Shown here: one piece after another, positions 1-7,623 of the stretch
How the letters are laid out: every line of letters starts with the position of its first letter
Numbering within the stretch: the stretch's first letter is position 1
Notes under the pieces: model-generated
Seen by the model: only the letters and a program-made list of their open reading frames with translations
What the model was told of the DNA's origin: nothing
Databases searched by the model: none
Source of the DNA: Nostoc sp. MS1
Lineage (GTDB): Bacteria; Cyanobacteriota; Cyanobacteriia; Cyanobacteriales; Nostocaceae
Reading direction: 5' to 3'
Length of the DNA stretch: 64,000 nucleotides
NCBI RefSeq assembly: GCF_019976755.1
Contig: NZ_AP023441.1
Coordinates: 4,647,501 to 4,711,500 of the forward strand
Translations under genes and position numbers: made by a program

Positions 1-1236
1 CTAGGCTTTCTGGAGGCTGAATATTATCAAAATATTGCTCGTATTCTAGAGCGAGGCAAGTTTGATTTAGTCTTCTTCGCAGATTCTTTGACAATGCCTG
101 ATACTTACGGAGGGAGTTTTGCCGAGAGTCTCAAGTATGGCGCACAAGGAGCAGTAAGGCTAGACCCGTTATTACTTGCTACTACGATGGCAGTTGTTAC
201 CAAGCATATCGGCGTTGGTGTTACCCGTTCTACCACCTATTATCAACCTTATGATTTAGCCAGAGGATTTGCGACTCTTGACCACCTCAGCCGAGGAAGG
301 GCAGCTTGGAACGTAGTGACATCAAGTAGGGCTAGTGAGGCGGGAAATTTTGGTTTTGACCAGCATCTAGAACATGATTTACGCTACGATCGCGCTGATG
401 AATTTCTTGAAGTAGCCTTTAAACTTTGGGGTAGTTGGGAAGAAGGAGCCTTAGTTTTAGATAGAGAAAATGGCATCTTTGCCGACCCCACAAAAGTTAA
501 CTACGTCCACCATGTAGGGCAATGGTTGAAAGTGCGGGGGCCTTTGACTGTTCCCCGTTCTCCCCAAGGGCGACCACTAATTATTCAAGCTGGTGCTTCT
601 AATAAAGGTAGAGAGTTTGCGGCTAAATGGGCAGAGTTAATTTTTGAAATTAGTCCCAATCTCACAGCCATGAAATCCTACTATCAGGATGTGAAAACTC
701 GCATGGCTAAGTATGGACGCGATCCTGATAACTGTAAGATTTTACCTGCGGTCATGCCTTTTGTGGGAGAGACAGAAACCATCGCCAAAGAAAAGCAAAC
801 CTTTCACAATGAGTTAGTGCATCCAATGGCTGGATTACTAACTCTATCAAATCATGCAGGTATTGACCTATCACAATACTCTCTAGACCAACCCATAGAA
901 AAAATTGATGTGCAAAGCTCGCACGGAGTGTTTGCCGTAGCGCAAAAACTAGGTGTAGAGCAAGGTTTAACTCTTAGAGAATTAGGCAAGATTTATGGGA
1001 GAGGCTTAGTTGTACCGCAATTAGTTGGTACTCCTACCCAAATTGCCGACCAACTAGAAGACATCTTTCATCAAGAAGGCGGAGACGGTTTCATCATTTC
1101 CCCCGCCTATCTCCCTGGAGCCTTTGAAGACTTTGTTGATTTAGTCGTTCCCGAACTACAAAAACGCGGACTGTTCCGCAAAGAATATACAGGAAATACA
1201 CTCAGAGAAAATTTGGGTTTGGTCAATAGTCATTAG
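1..1236 (+). CDS. LLM-class flavin-dependent monooxygenase (NtaA/SnaA/DszA type), 5' end outside window
   Basis: The reading frame is open from base 1, so the N-terminus lies upstream of the window; 411 codons are visible. The start of the visible part (LGFLEAEYYQNIARILERGK, then FDLVFFADS) matches the beta-strand/helix start of TIM-barrel luciferase-like monooxygenases. RSPQGRPLIIQAG and the GDGFIISPAYLPG segment near the end are typical of the nitrilotriacetate/dibenzothiophene-sulfone branch. These enzymes use FMNH2 from a separate reductase and O2 to cleave C-N or C-S bonds in the cytoplasm. A second flavin monooxygenase and two sulfonate-type binding proteins follow, which favours an organosulfur substrate (inference). 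The last residues and the TAG stop lie in a heptamer repeat. The exact substrate cannot be told from sequence. Confidence 0.85.
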   Translation, partial: LGFLEAEYYQNIARILERGKFDLVFFADSLTMPDTYGGSFAESLKYGAQGAVRLDPLLLATTMAVVTKHIGVGVTRSTTYYQPYDLARGFATLDHLSRGRAAWNVVTSSRASEAGNFGFDQHLEHDLRYDRADEFLEVAFKLWGSWEEGALVLDRENGIFADPTKVNYVHHVGQWLKVRGPLTVPRSPQGRPLIIQAGASNKGREFAAKWAELIFEISPNLTAMKSYYQDVKTRMAKYGRDPDNCKILPAVMPFVGETETIAKEKQTFHNELVHPMAGLLTLSNHAGIDLSQYSLDQPIEKIDVQSSHGVFAVAQKLGVEQGLTLRELGKIYGRGLVVPQLVGTPTQIADQLEDIFHQEGGDGFIISPAYLPGAFEDFVDLVVPELQKRGLFRKEYTGNTLRENLGLVNSH

Positions 1237-1286
1237 TCATTAGTCATTAGTCATTAGTCATTAGTCATTAGTCATTAATCATTAGT
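1226..1286. repeat. Short tandem heptamer repeat (TCATTAG) array
   Basis: About eight consecutive copies of the 7-mer TCATTAG with slight decay at both ends. The array overlaps the stop codon of the preceding monooxygenase, so the repeat supplies its TAG. Heptamer arrays of this kind (STRR) are characteristic of heterocystous cyanobacteria. Confidence 0.9.
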
Positions 1287-1323
1287 TCATCTCCCCACAC
1301 TCCCCACAAAACTTGAGGTAAAA

Positions 1324-2379
1324 ATGTCAGAACCACGCTACGGTATATGGGCCCCTGTTGGCGGTAACTTTGGCCCCCTGAATGCGCCAGATGAACCAAT
1401 TGATGCTAGTTATGAGCGCACGCGATCGCTAGTATTAGAAGCAGAGCGTTTAGGATATGTCACCACCTTAGTAGCACAGCATCTTGCTAACCCGCGTAGT
1501 CTAGATTTAGACCAGTTGGAAACTTGGACAGCTTGCGCAGCTTTGGCTGAGGCTACGGAAAGTATAGAAATTATTGCAGCCATTAAACCTTTACTATTTC
1601 ATCCAGCCGTCTTAGCGAAGATGGCTTTGGGAATTGATGCTATCAGTCAGGGACGTTTTGCTATCAATCTTATTAGTGCTTGGTTTCGTCCAGAAATGGA
1701 GCGGACTAATATTCCCTTCCCTCCCCATGATGAACGTTATCGCTATTCTGGTGAATGGTTACAGGTTGTCAGAGCCTTGTGGAGTGGAGAGCGAGTTAAC
1801 TTTGAAGGTGAATATTTCAAAATTCAAGACTTGAGCCTGCGACCTTTTTCTGTCGCTCAACCCTATCCTCGGATTTATTTAGGAGGAGCATCAGACCCAG
1901 CGCAGATTTTAGCATCTCAACAAGCTGATGTTTACTTCATTAACGGTCAACCGATTGAAGATGTACGCAAAGTAATTAAGCAAGTTTTAAACCGTCCTCG
2001 TCCCTTACCCCAAGCAGTGCGCTTTGGTCTATCAGCTTTTGTTATCGCTCGTCCCACAGACGAAGAAGCACAAGCAGAATTAGAACGATTGATGGGACGG
2101 CAAAAGCTGGAAGAACAATATAAATTAAGTGTTGCTAAAGGTGTTGACCCAGAAGCGGCGATGTTTAAACTTTTTGCCAAAAATCCGGCTGTTGGCGGTA
2201 ATGGTGGCACAGCCGCAGGGTTAGTAGGCAGTTACGATACTGTAGCAACTCGCGTTGCAGCTTTCGTTGATGCAGGTATCGATACTTTCATGCTGCAATT
2301 CAATCCTTTCGTCCAAGAGATGACACGCTTTGCTCAAGAAGTTATACCTCGCGTGCGACACTTACAAAAAGTGGCTTAA
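1324..2379 (+). CDS. LLM-class flavin-dependent monooxygenase (SsuD/SfnG-like)
   Basis: 351 aa, close to the usual length of alkanesulfonate or dimethylsulfone monooxygenases. It begins YGIWAPVGGNFGPLN; SLVLEAERLGYVTTLVAQH, LLFHPAVLAKM, GRFAINLISAWFRPE and PRIYLGGAS follow the luciferase-like TIM-barrel order of the SsuD/SfnG branch. Such enzymes release sulfite from sulfonates or sulfones with FMNH2 and O2. The ATG at 1324 is preceded by GAGGT at a good spacing. It lies 88 bp after another flavin monooxygenase in the same direction and faces the SsuA-like genes tail to tail, so a role in sulfonate use is likely, but the substrate is inferred. No flavin reductase gene is visible nearby. Confidence 0.88.
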   Translation: MSEPRYGIWAPVGGNFGPLNAPDEPIDASYERTRSLVLEAERLGYVTTLVAQHLANPRSLDLDQLETWTACAALAEATESIEIIAAIKPLLFHPAVLAKMALGIDAISQGRFAINLISAWFRPEMERTNIPFPPHDERYRYSGEWLQVVRALWSGERVNFEGEYFKIQDLSLRPFSVAQPYPRIYLGGASDPAQILASQQADVYFINGQPIEDVRKVIKQVLNRPRPLPQAVRFGLSAFVIARPTDEEAQAELERLMGRQKLEEQYKLSVAKGVDPEAAMFKLFAKNPAVGGNGGTAAGLVGSYDTVATRVAAFVDAGIDTFMLQFNPFVQEMTRFAQEVIPRVRHLQKVA

Positions 2380-2436
2380 AGCGAAACTTGCAGGGTAAGC
2401 GCAAACAAACAAAGTAGTTTTGTGGATTAAATTCTC

Positions 2437-2464
2437 CCGCTACAATGCTTTAGCGTTGTAGCGG
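2437..2464. terminator. Perfect 9-bp hairpin between convergent genes
   Basis: CCGCTACAA (2437-2445) pairs with TTGTAGCGG (2456-2464) around a 10-nt loop. It sits between the convergent monooxygenase and binding-protein genes just ahead of a second hairpin. It has no U-tract of its own. Confidence 0.45.
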
Positions 2465-2472
2465 TGGTCAAT

Positions 2473-2515
2473 AAAGAACCCTGGATTTTTAGTAAAACAG
2501 GGTTCTTTGTTGTTG
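2473..2515 (+). terminator. Probable rho-independent terminator
   Basis: AAAGAACCCTG (2473-2483) pairs perfectly with CAGGGTTCTTT (2498-2508); the plus-strand side continues into GTTGTTG. The position, 94 bp after the monooxygenase stop and 13 bp before the stop of the opposing gene, suits a shared terminator. Confidence 0.6.
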
Positions 2516-2520
2516 AAGTT

Positions 2521-3564
2521 TTATTTTAGACGCTTGGGTGTAATTGCCTCATATATTTGAGTCGAAAGAAGTGCATCCCTGATGTTTATCTTGCGAGGAA
2601 TGATTTTTTCTTGAAAATAGAAATCAGCTACTTTTTGTTGTTCAGTAATTATAGAAGGTGATAATCTTCTTAATCTAAATGTGCGTCGCCGCGCCACTTT
2701 TTCTAAAACTGTTACTTCTAATTTCAATTCAGGAGCAAAAGCTTTAGCAACTTCAGTAGGATTTTTTTCCGCCCATTCGCCCACCTTGTCGGCTTCTTCT
2801 AAAAACACTCGCACTAATTCGGGATTTTGATTCACAAATGCACGTCTACCCAGATAAAATCCGCCCAAAGTGTTAATTCTTGCCGCATTCCTTAAGTTAC
2901 GGATAGGAATAATTTTTTCTACCAAAGCCAAAAATGGATCACTAGCCACCCAAACTTCCACTTTATTTTGGATAAAAGCATCGCGGGCTTCCGATGGAGT
3001 TAATCCCACAACTTGCACATCACTAATTTTTAATCCTACTTCTTGTAGAGCTTTTGCCAGTAGATAATGTGCATTTGAACCCCTTTGAAAGGCAATTTTC
3101 TTACCTTTAAGGTCAGCTACTTTTTTAATAGGAGAATTAGCTCTAACTACGATACCTTGGTTTTCTCCTCTGCTGGGTGTACGTCCTGCAATGTATATAA
3201 CTTCTGTAATACCTGCGGCTTGAGAAAATATTGGTGGTGTCTCTCCCACATTACCAATATCAACTTTTCCTGCATTCATTGCTTCTATTAGTTGTGGCCC
3301 GGCTGGGAAAGGCCCTACCCAATTCACTTTCACTCCCAAAGCTTGAAAACGTGGTTCTACAACTTTTCTGACTTTAACGATATCTCCAGAAGTTTGATAA
3401 GCCAAGTTAATTACTTTAGAAGTAAATCCAGGTTTTGATTGAGCTTGAGTGCTTTGTACTAAACCACCTACTAAGGGAGTTGATAGAGCAAATAATCCTA
3501 CTGTTGAATATTGAATGATGCGTTTGAAAAATGTGCGGCGTTGAGAAAAAAATGGTATCTTCAT
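2521..3564 (-). CDS. ABC transporter substrate-binding protein, aliphatic sulfonate type (SsuA/TauA-like)
   Basis: 347 aa from the ATG at 3564. A longer frame opens at 3606, but its first 14 codons (NYQLSI and neighbours) are the interspersed AATTGTCAATT-type repeat, so the inner start is preferred. The N-terminus SQRRTFFKRI followed by a hydrophobic stretch looks like a Tat or Sec export signal. The mature part has the NMT1/SsuA pattern: INLAYQTSGD, FPAGPQLIEAMNAGKVDIG, GETPPIFSQA, then PIKKVADLKGKKIAFQRGSN and a domain-2 segment ending in REARINTLGG-like residues. It should bind an oxyanion-bearing organosulfur ligand in the periplasm. It is a close paralogue of the next gene upstream. The matching permease and ATPase are not in the window. 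Confidence 0.88.
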   Translation of the reverse strand: MKIPFFSQRRTFFKRIIQYSTVGLFALSTPLVGGLVQSTQAQSKPGFTSKVINLAYQTSGDIVKVRKVVEPRFQALGVKVNWVGPFPAGPQLIEAMNAGKVDIGNVGETPPIFSQAAGITEVIYIAGRTPSRGENQGIVVRANSPIKKVADLKGKKIAFQRGSNAHYLLAKALQEVGLKISDVQVVGLTPSEARDAFIQNKVEVWVASDPFLALVEKIIPIRNLRNAARINTLGGFYLGRRAFVNQNPELVRVFLEEADKVGEWAEKNPTEVAKAFAPELKLEVTVLEKVARRRTFRLRRLSPSIITEQQKVADFYFQEKIIPRKINIRDALLSTQIYEAITPKRLK

Positions 3565-3719
3565 GGCTATTGATAATTGATAATTTAGAATTGACAATTG
3601 TTTCATTCAAGGTTTAGAAACTTTCTTTTCAAAGAGAAAGAATAAAATAGTTCCTCTTCCCAATCCTCTTATTTCCTCTAGGGGGGGTAATTGTCAATTG
3701 TCAACTGTTAATTGTCCAT
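3565..3719. repeat. AATTGTCAATTGT-type intergenic repeats
   Basis: The spacer between the two binding-protein genes holds two clusters of degenerate heptamers of the ATTGTCA/ATTGATA kind, at about 3568-3605 and 3688-3719, and a GGGGGG run near 3682. The first cluster creates an apparent N-terminal extension of the downstream gene. Confidence 0.6.
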
Positions 3720-4769
3720 TTATCGGCTGCTAATACGCTGAGGCGTAATTGCTGCATATTGTTGAGAAGTCAACAATGCCTGTCTTATATCAATTTGTTT
3801 AGGTATTATTTTATTTGCGTAAAATAAATCTGCGATTCTCTGTTGTTCAGCAATTAGAGAGGGAGTTAGCCTTCTTAAGCCAAAGGTGCGTCGGCGGACA
3901 ACAGTTTCTAAAAGTGATGGTTCGAGTTTGAGTTCAGGTGCTAGCAGTTTTACCACTTCTTTGGGGTTACTTTCTGCCCATTGTCCTAGTTTGTCTATCT
4001 CATCTAATATTACTTTCACTACTTCAGGATTTTGGACAGCAAATTCACGCCGAGCTAAATAAAATCCACCTTGAGTTGCAATTCTAGCCGCATTTCTTAA
4101 AGTACGAGCGCCAGCATTTTTTTGTACAAAAGCATAGAATGGGTCCCAAGTTACCCAAGCATCAATTTTCCCTTGTAGAAATGCGTCACGAGCTTCTGCT
4201 GGAGTTAAACTAATGGGCTGAATATCACTAAATTTTAATCCTGCTTCTTTTAAGGCAGCCAGAAGTAAATAATGTGAAGCTGAACCTTTTTGAAAGACTA
4301 TTTTCTGTCCTTTCAAATCTGCAACTTTCTTGATAGGAGAATCTTTTCTGACTACGATCGCACTACCTTCACCCTTACTAGGTTTGCGTCCTGCAATATA
4401 TACTAATGGTGCGCCAGCTGCTTGAGCAAATATTGGGGGAGTCTCACCCACTGAACCAATATCAACCCTACCTACGTTCATTGCTTCTAGTAGTTGTGGC
4501 CCAGCCGGGAATGGGGCCCACTCTACATTTACACCAATTTCTTTTAGTCTTGGTTCCAAAACTCCTTTAATTTTCACTAAATCCCCAGAAGTTTGATAAC
4601 CAACTCGTACTACCTTGGTATTAACTCCAGAACGTCTTGCTTGCTGTTGAGCTTGAGCTTGTAATATATCTCCCAGAACCGGAGCAGTAAAACCAGACAA
4701 TCCCAAAGCTGAATATGTTACTAAACCCTGTAAAAATCTTCGGCGTTGTGGTTGAAATTGTTGACTCAT
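3720..4769 (-). CDS. ABC transporter substrate-binding protein, aliphatic sulfonate type (SsuA-like), paralogue
   Basis: 349 aa. The N-terminus PQRRRFLQGLVTYSALGLSG is a convincing twin-arginine signal (RRRFLQG), which suggests folded export. The mature domain carries GYQTSGDLVKIKG, FPAGPQLLEAMNVGRVDIGS and GETPPIFAQAAGAP, the same order as the downstream paralogue, and both end in a QQYAAITPQRI-like C-terminus. The tandem arrangement, same strand and high similarity indicate a duplication; differences in the binding-cleft region could give distinct ligand ranges (inference). The ATG at 4769 is the only plausible start. Upstream lies a long AT-rich leader. Confidence 0.9.
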   Translation of the reverse strand: MSQQFQPQRRRFLQGLVTYSALGLSGFTAPVLGDILQAQAQQQARRSGVNTKVVRVGYQTSGDLVKIKGVLEPRLKEIGVNVEWAPFPAGPQLLEAMNVGRVDIGSVGETPPIFAQAAGAPLVYIAGRKPSKGEGSAIVVRKDSPIKKVADLKGQKIVFQKGSASHYLLLAALKEAGLKFSDIQPISLTPAEARDAFLQGKIDAWVTWDPFYAFVQKNAGARTLRNAARIATQGGFYLARREFAVQNPEVVKVILDEIDKLGQWAESNPKEVVKLLAPELKLEPSLLETVVRRRTFGLRRLTPSLIAEQQRIADLFYANKIIPKQIDIRQALLTSQQYAAITPQRISSR

Positions 4770-5435
4770 AAAATGCGCTTTTCTTCCTAGTTTTTAGATT
4801 TGGTATCTTACTTAGAAATCTGCGTAAGATTTAGGTAGATAGACATAGCTATTGGTGAGATGACTGGAATTTGATTGCTACCCATCATTTTGCAGATTTT
4901 GGGTTAGCTTATAGTCAGCCCTCATTTGGTTATATCTACTTATCAGAAGTTAGTAAATAACTTCCTAAAACACCAATTCATAGATAGCATTATGCTAATA
5001 ATTCTATACCCAAGATTGGAGATATGCTTTGGTATATCTTGAGGTATTGTATTAGTGATAGTTGAAAAATTGATGTTTTAGGGATTTATTCAAAACTCGT
5101 CATTGAAAAACAACTCTAATATAGGAATCTGCTTTGATTCGTGAAGTTACTCGTGACAGACGGAAGGGAACAGGGAACAAAAATTGTACTGAGACTATTT
5201 CAGAAATCAAATATTAATCCTATGGAAAAGTGTAAATTTTATTGAGTGTGAAAATGTAAAATAAAATTTTATTCGACTCCATCTCTTTGTATATGCAATG
5301 TCATATTTTAACTGTTTGCATATATAAATAAAGTGTTGACAAACACAAATTATTAATAATATAATCAATTATTACTATATATTTATTTTAATGATTCAAG
5401 TTGAGTGAAATAAAAATATAAGCCTAATTAATTAT
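4770..5435. other. Long AT-rich intergenic region with inverted repeats
   Basis: About 670 bp without a supportable gene. It contains two inverted repeats in the probable leader of the sulfonate-binding genes: TAGCAT-T-ATGCTA (4985-4997), and ATACCCAAGAT (5006-5016) facing ATCTTGAGGTAT (5036-5047), paired but for one extra base. Either could be an operator or a leader hairpin. The right part is very A/T rich and carries a sigma-70-like promoter listed separately. Confidence 0.4.
5336..5365 (+). promoter_or_regulatory. Consensus sigma-70-like promoter with no gene downstream
   Basis: TTGACA at 5336-5341 and TATAAT at 5360-5365 with an 18-bp spacer on the plus strand. The next plus-strand gene is more than 2 kb away and the adjacent gene is antisense, so the product would be a short RNA or an antisense transcript of the ferredoxin gene. 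The region is so A/T rich that a chance match is possible. Confidence 0.35.
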
Positions 5436-5471
5436 TTATAAAAAGAAAAAGGAGTGGGTTTTCTCCACTCC
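5436..5471 (-). terminator. Rho-independent terminator of the ferredoxin/flavoprotein operon
   Basis: On the minus strand GGAGTGG (5471-5465) pairs with CCACTCC (5457-5451) across a 7-nt loop and is followed directly by TTTTTCTTTTT. It lies about 70 bp after the ferredoxin stop. Confidence 0.8.
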
Positions 5472-5541
5472 AATTTAAAGCACGCGGTAGTTAAAATTGA
5501 ATATTTAAAGTCTAAAAAGGCAAGTTTTTCTAGGCAGCAAG

Positions 5542-5883
5542 TTAACTCTGATAAGGACGGGGTAGTTGACGCAATTTGTGAGCAGTATCCTGTTCACTGT
5601 TGTTTTTTCTGCCATATCCCCAACCCAAGATGCGGCGATATTCGCCCATAATGCCGCTAGCAATTAACTCATCCTCATTGACTTGAATTTCGGTATGAGA
5701 CTCAGGTGCAACATAGAGCGCATCCGCAGGGCAATATGCTTCACACATAAAACAAGTTTGACAGTCTTCCTTACGAGCGATCGCAGGTGGTTGATCGGGA
5801 ACTGCATCAAAGACGTTAGTAGGACAGACTTGGACGCATAGATTGCAGTTGATACAGAGTTTATGGCTGACAAGCTCAATCAT
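5542..5883 (-). CDS. 2[4Fe-4S] ferredoxin-type protein, AprB-like
   Basis: 113 aa with two classical cluster motifs: CINCNLCVQVCP near residues 10-21 and CQTCFMCEAYCP near 42-53, each CxxCxxCxxxCP. The first 65 residues are a bacterial-type ferredoxin; the C-terminal 50 (YRRILGWGYGRKNN and on) have no motif I recognise. It is 12 bp downstream of a fumarate-reductase/AprA-like flavoprotein in the same operon, so it probably passes electrons to or from that FAD, as AprB does for AprA. A dissimilatory sulfate pathway is not expected in a cyanobacterium, so the redox partner and substrate are unknown. The ATG at 5883 overlaps no neighbour. Confidence 0.88.
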   Translation of the reverse strand: MIELVSHKLCINCNLCVQVCPTNVFDAVPDQPPAIARKEDCQTCFMCEAYCPADALYVAPESHTEIQVNEDELIASGIMGEYRRILGWGYGRKNNSEQDTAHKLRQLPRPYQS

Positions 5884-5895
5884 GATATGCTCCGG

Positions 5896-7536
5896 CTAGG
5901 ACTTGGATACAGAGGGTGCGGTTTGGGTGCTTAAGACTGGTGGTGTAGCAATGGATTCCGTAATCCAATCGCGTCTTACCCACAACTTATCTAAACCGCC
6001 TGTGGCTTGGTAATAACGCTGATTCGGGTCGGTTTCAGGATAGTCCACACGGATATGTTCGCTACGGCTTTCTTTGCGATGTAAGGCGCTAAAGTATGCC
6101 CATCGTGCTACAGCCGTCAGCGCCGCAGATCGACGAGAAAATTCCACATCACGCACAGTATCTTGTTTTGGCTTCCCTTTCACTTGCTGCCACAGGGTTT
6201 CTAATTTGGCGAGGGAATCCAAAAGCCCTTGTTCAGAACGCAAGTAATTCTTCTCCAATGGGAACATCTGCGCTTGTACACCACGCGCGATCGCCTCATT
6301 ATCGTAGGTTTCTGAGGAGGAAGAACGTAATCCCACCTGACCAGTAGGATGGGCAACCCGTTCATTGGCATGAGCGCCTAAACTCTTGGCAAAGGCTGCT
6401 GCCCCTTCTCCTGCCCATTGCCCTGTGGAGATTGCCCAGGCGGCATTGGGGCCGCCACCCCCAGAGGCTAACCCGGCTAAAAATTCCCGCGATGCTGCAT
6501 CACCAGCAGCATACAAACCAGGAACTTTAGTAGCACAAGTTTCATCGATAATCCGAATCCCACCAGTACCCCGGACTGTACCTTCCAAAACCAGGGTGAC
6601 AGGTACTCGTTCTGTATAGGGGTCAATGCCTGCTTTTTTATAGGGTAAAAAGGCTATGAAGTGAGACTTTTCAATCACTGCCTTGACTTGCGGCGTGGCT
6701 TTATCCAGACGAGCATAAACGGAGCCTTTCATCAAGGAATTAGGCAGGAATGCGGGGTCACGACGACCATTGATATAACCACCTAAATCATTGCCTGCTT
6801 CATCGCTATAACTAGCCCAGCCAAAGGGAACGCCTCTTGTCACCGTCGCATTGAAAGCGGTGGAGATGGCATAGTGATTAGACGCTTCCATACTAGAGAG
6901 TTCGCCGCCAGCCTCTACAGCCATCAACATGCCATCGCCTGTATTGGTATTGCAACCCAAGGCTTTACTCAAGAAGGCACAACCACCATTCGCCATAACT
7001 ACCGCAGATGCACGCACAGTATAGGCGCGATGATGTTGCCTCTGTATACCTCTAGCTCCAGCTACAGAACCATCATCCGCTAATAAAAGCTCTAACGCCG
7101 GACTTTGATCGAGAATCTGCACACCTACACGCAAAAGGTTTTTACGCATTACCCGCATATATTCGGGGCCATAATAACTCTGACGCACAGATTCGCCATT
7201 TTCTTTAGGGAAACGATAGCCCCAACTTTCCACTAAAGGCAAACTCAACCAGGTTTTCTCAATAACCCGCTCAATCCAACGTAAACTAGCGAGGTTTTTG
7301 CCTGCACGATAACGCTCCCATAAAACCTTATCCCAATTCTCTGGAGAAGGAGCCATGATGCCATTACCACTGGCAGCCGCAGCACCGCTTGTACCTAAAA
7401 AACCTTTATCAGCAATGATGACTTTAACTCCTTGTGCGGCGGCCGCCCAAGCTGCCCAAGCTGCGGCAGGGCCACCACCAATTACTAATACATCAGTAGT
7501 TAGTTGTAATTCATCTTCTTTATATGCTGTTACCAA
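5896..7536 (-). CDS. FAD-dependent fumarate reductase/AprA-like flavoprotein
   Basis: 546 aa. The N-terminal dinucleotide fold DVLVIGGGPAAAWAAWAA is followed by GFLGTSGAAAASGNGIMAP, the flavin-proximal loop of the succinate dehydrogenase/fumarate reductase/AprA superfamily. GTGGIRIIDETCATKVPGLY followed by AAGDAA and GGGGPNAAWAISTGQWAG is the FAD-binding C-terminal part, and the tail holds RSEHIRVDYPETD, typical of this superfamily. It is 12 bp from a two-cluster ferredoxin and divergent from a 2-oxoglutarate oxygenase. The start is a TTG, set by a strong AAGGAGG eight bases upstream. Presence beside SsuA-like proteins points to oxidation or reduction of a sulfur compound (inference). No membrane anchor is seen. 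Confidence 0.88.
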   Translation of the reverse strand: MVTAYKEDELQLTTDVLVIGGGPAAAWAAWAAAAQGVKVIIADKGFLGTSGAAAASGNGIMAPSPENWDKVLWERYRAGKNLASLRWIERVIEKTWLSLPLVESWGYRFPKENGESVRQSYYGPEYMRVMRKNLLRVGVQILDQSPALELLLADDGSVAGARGIQRQHHRAYTVRASAVVMANGGCAFLSKALGCNTNTGDGMLMAVEAGGELSSMEASNHYAISTAFNATVTRGVPFGWASYSDEAGNDLGGYINGRRDPAFLPNSLMKGSVYARLDKATPQVKAVIEKSHFIAFLPYKKAGIDPYTERVPVTLVLEGTVRGTGGIRIIDETCATKVPGLYAAGDAASREFLAGLASGGGGPNAAWAISTGQWAGEGAAAFAKSLGAHANERVAHPTGQVGLRSSSSETYDNEAIARGVQAQMFPLEKNYLRSEQGLLDSLAKLETLWQQVKGKPKQDTVRDVEFSRRSAALTAVARWAYFSALHRKESRSEHIRVDYPETDPNQRYYQATGGLDKLWVRRDWITESIATPPVLSTQTAPSVSKS

Positions 7537-7544
7537 TTCTCTTT

Positions 7545-7551
7545 CCTCCTT
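7545..7551 (-). promoter_or_regulatory. Strong ribosome binding site deciding a TTG start
   Basis: AAGGAGG on the minus strand, eight bases before the TTG at 7536. It is the clearest Shine-Dalgarno sequence in the cluster and supports the non-ATG start of the flavoprotein. The 87-bp spacer 7537-7623 must also hold the divergent promoters of this operon and the oxygenase gene. Confidence 0.75.
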
Positions 7552-7623
7552 ATACCTTGCATTATCGATATAATTTTTTTATGGTTTAGTTATTAGTCCA
7601 CTGCTAATTAGGAGAATCTCAGC

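Noticed and set aside
5542..7536. True adenylylsulfate reductase AprBA
   Set aside because: Only superfamily-level motifs are visible and the ferredoxin is a short generic form. No sat or dsr genes accompany them, so the name was kept at AprA-like and AprB-like.
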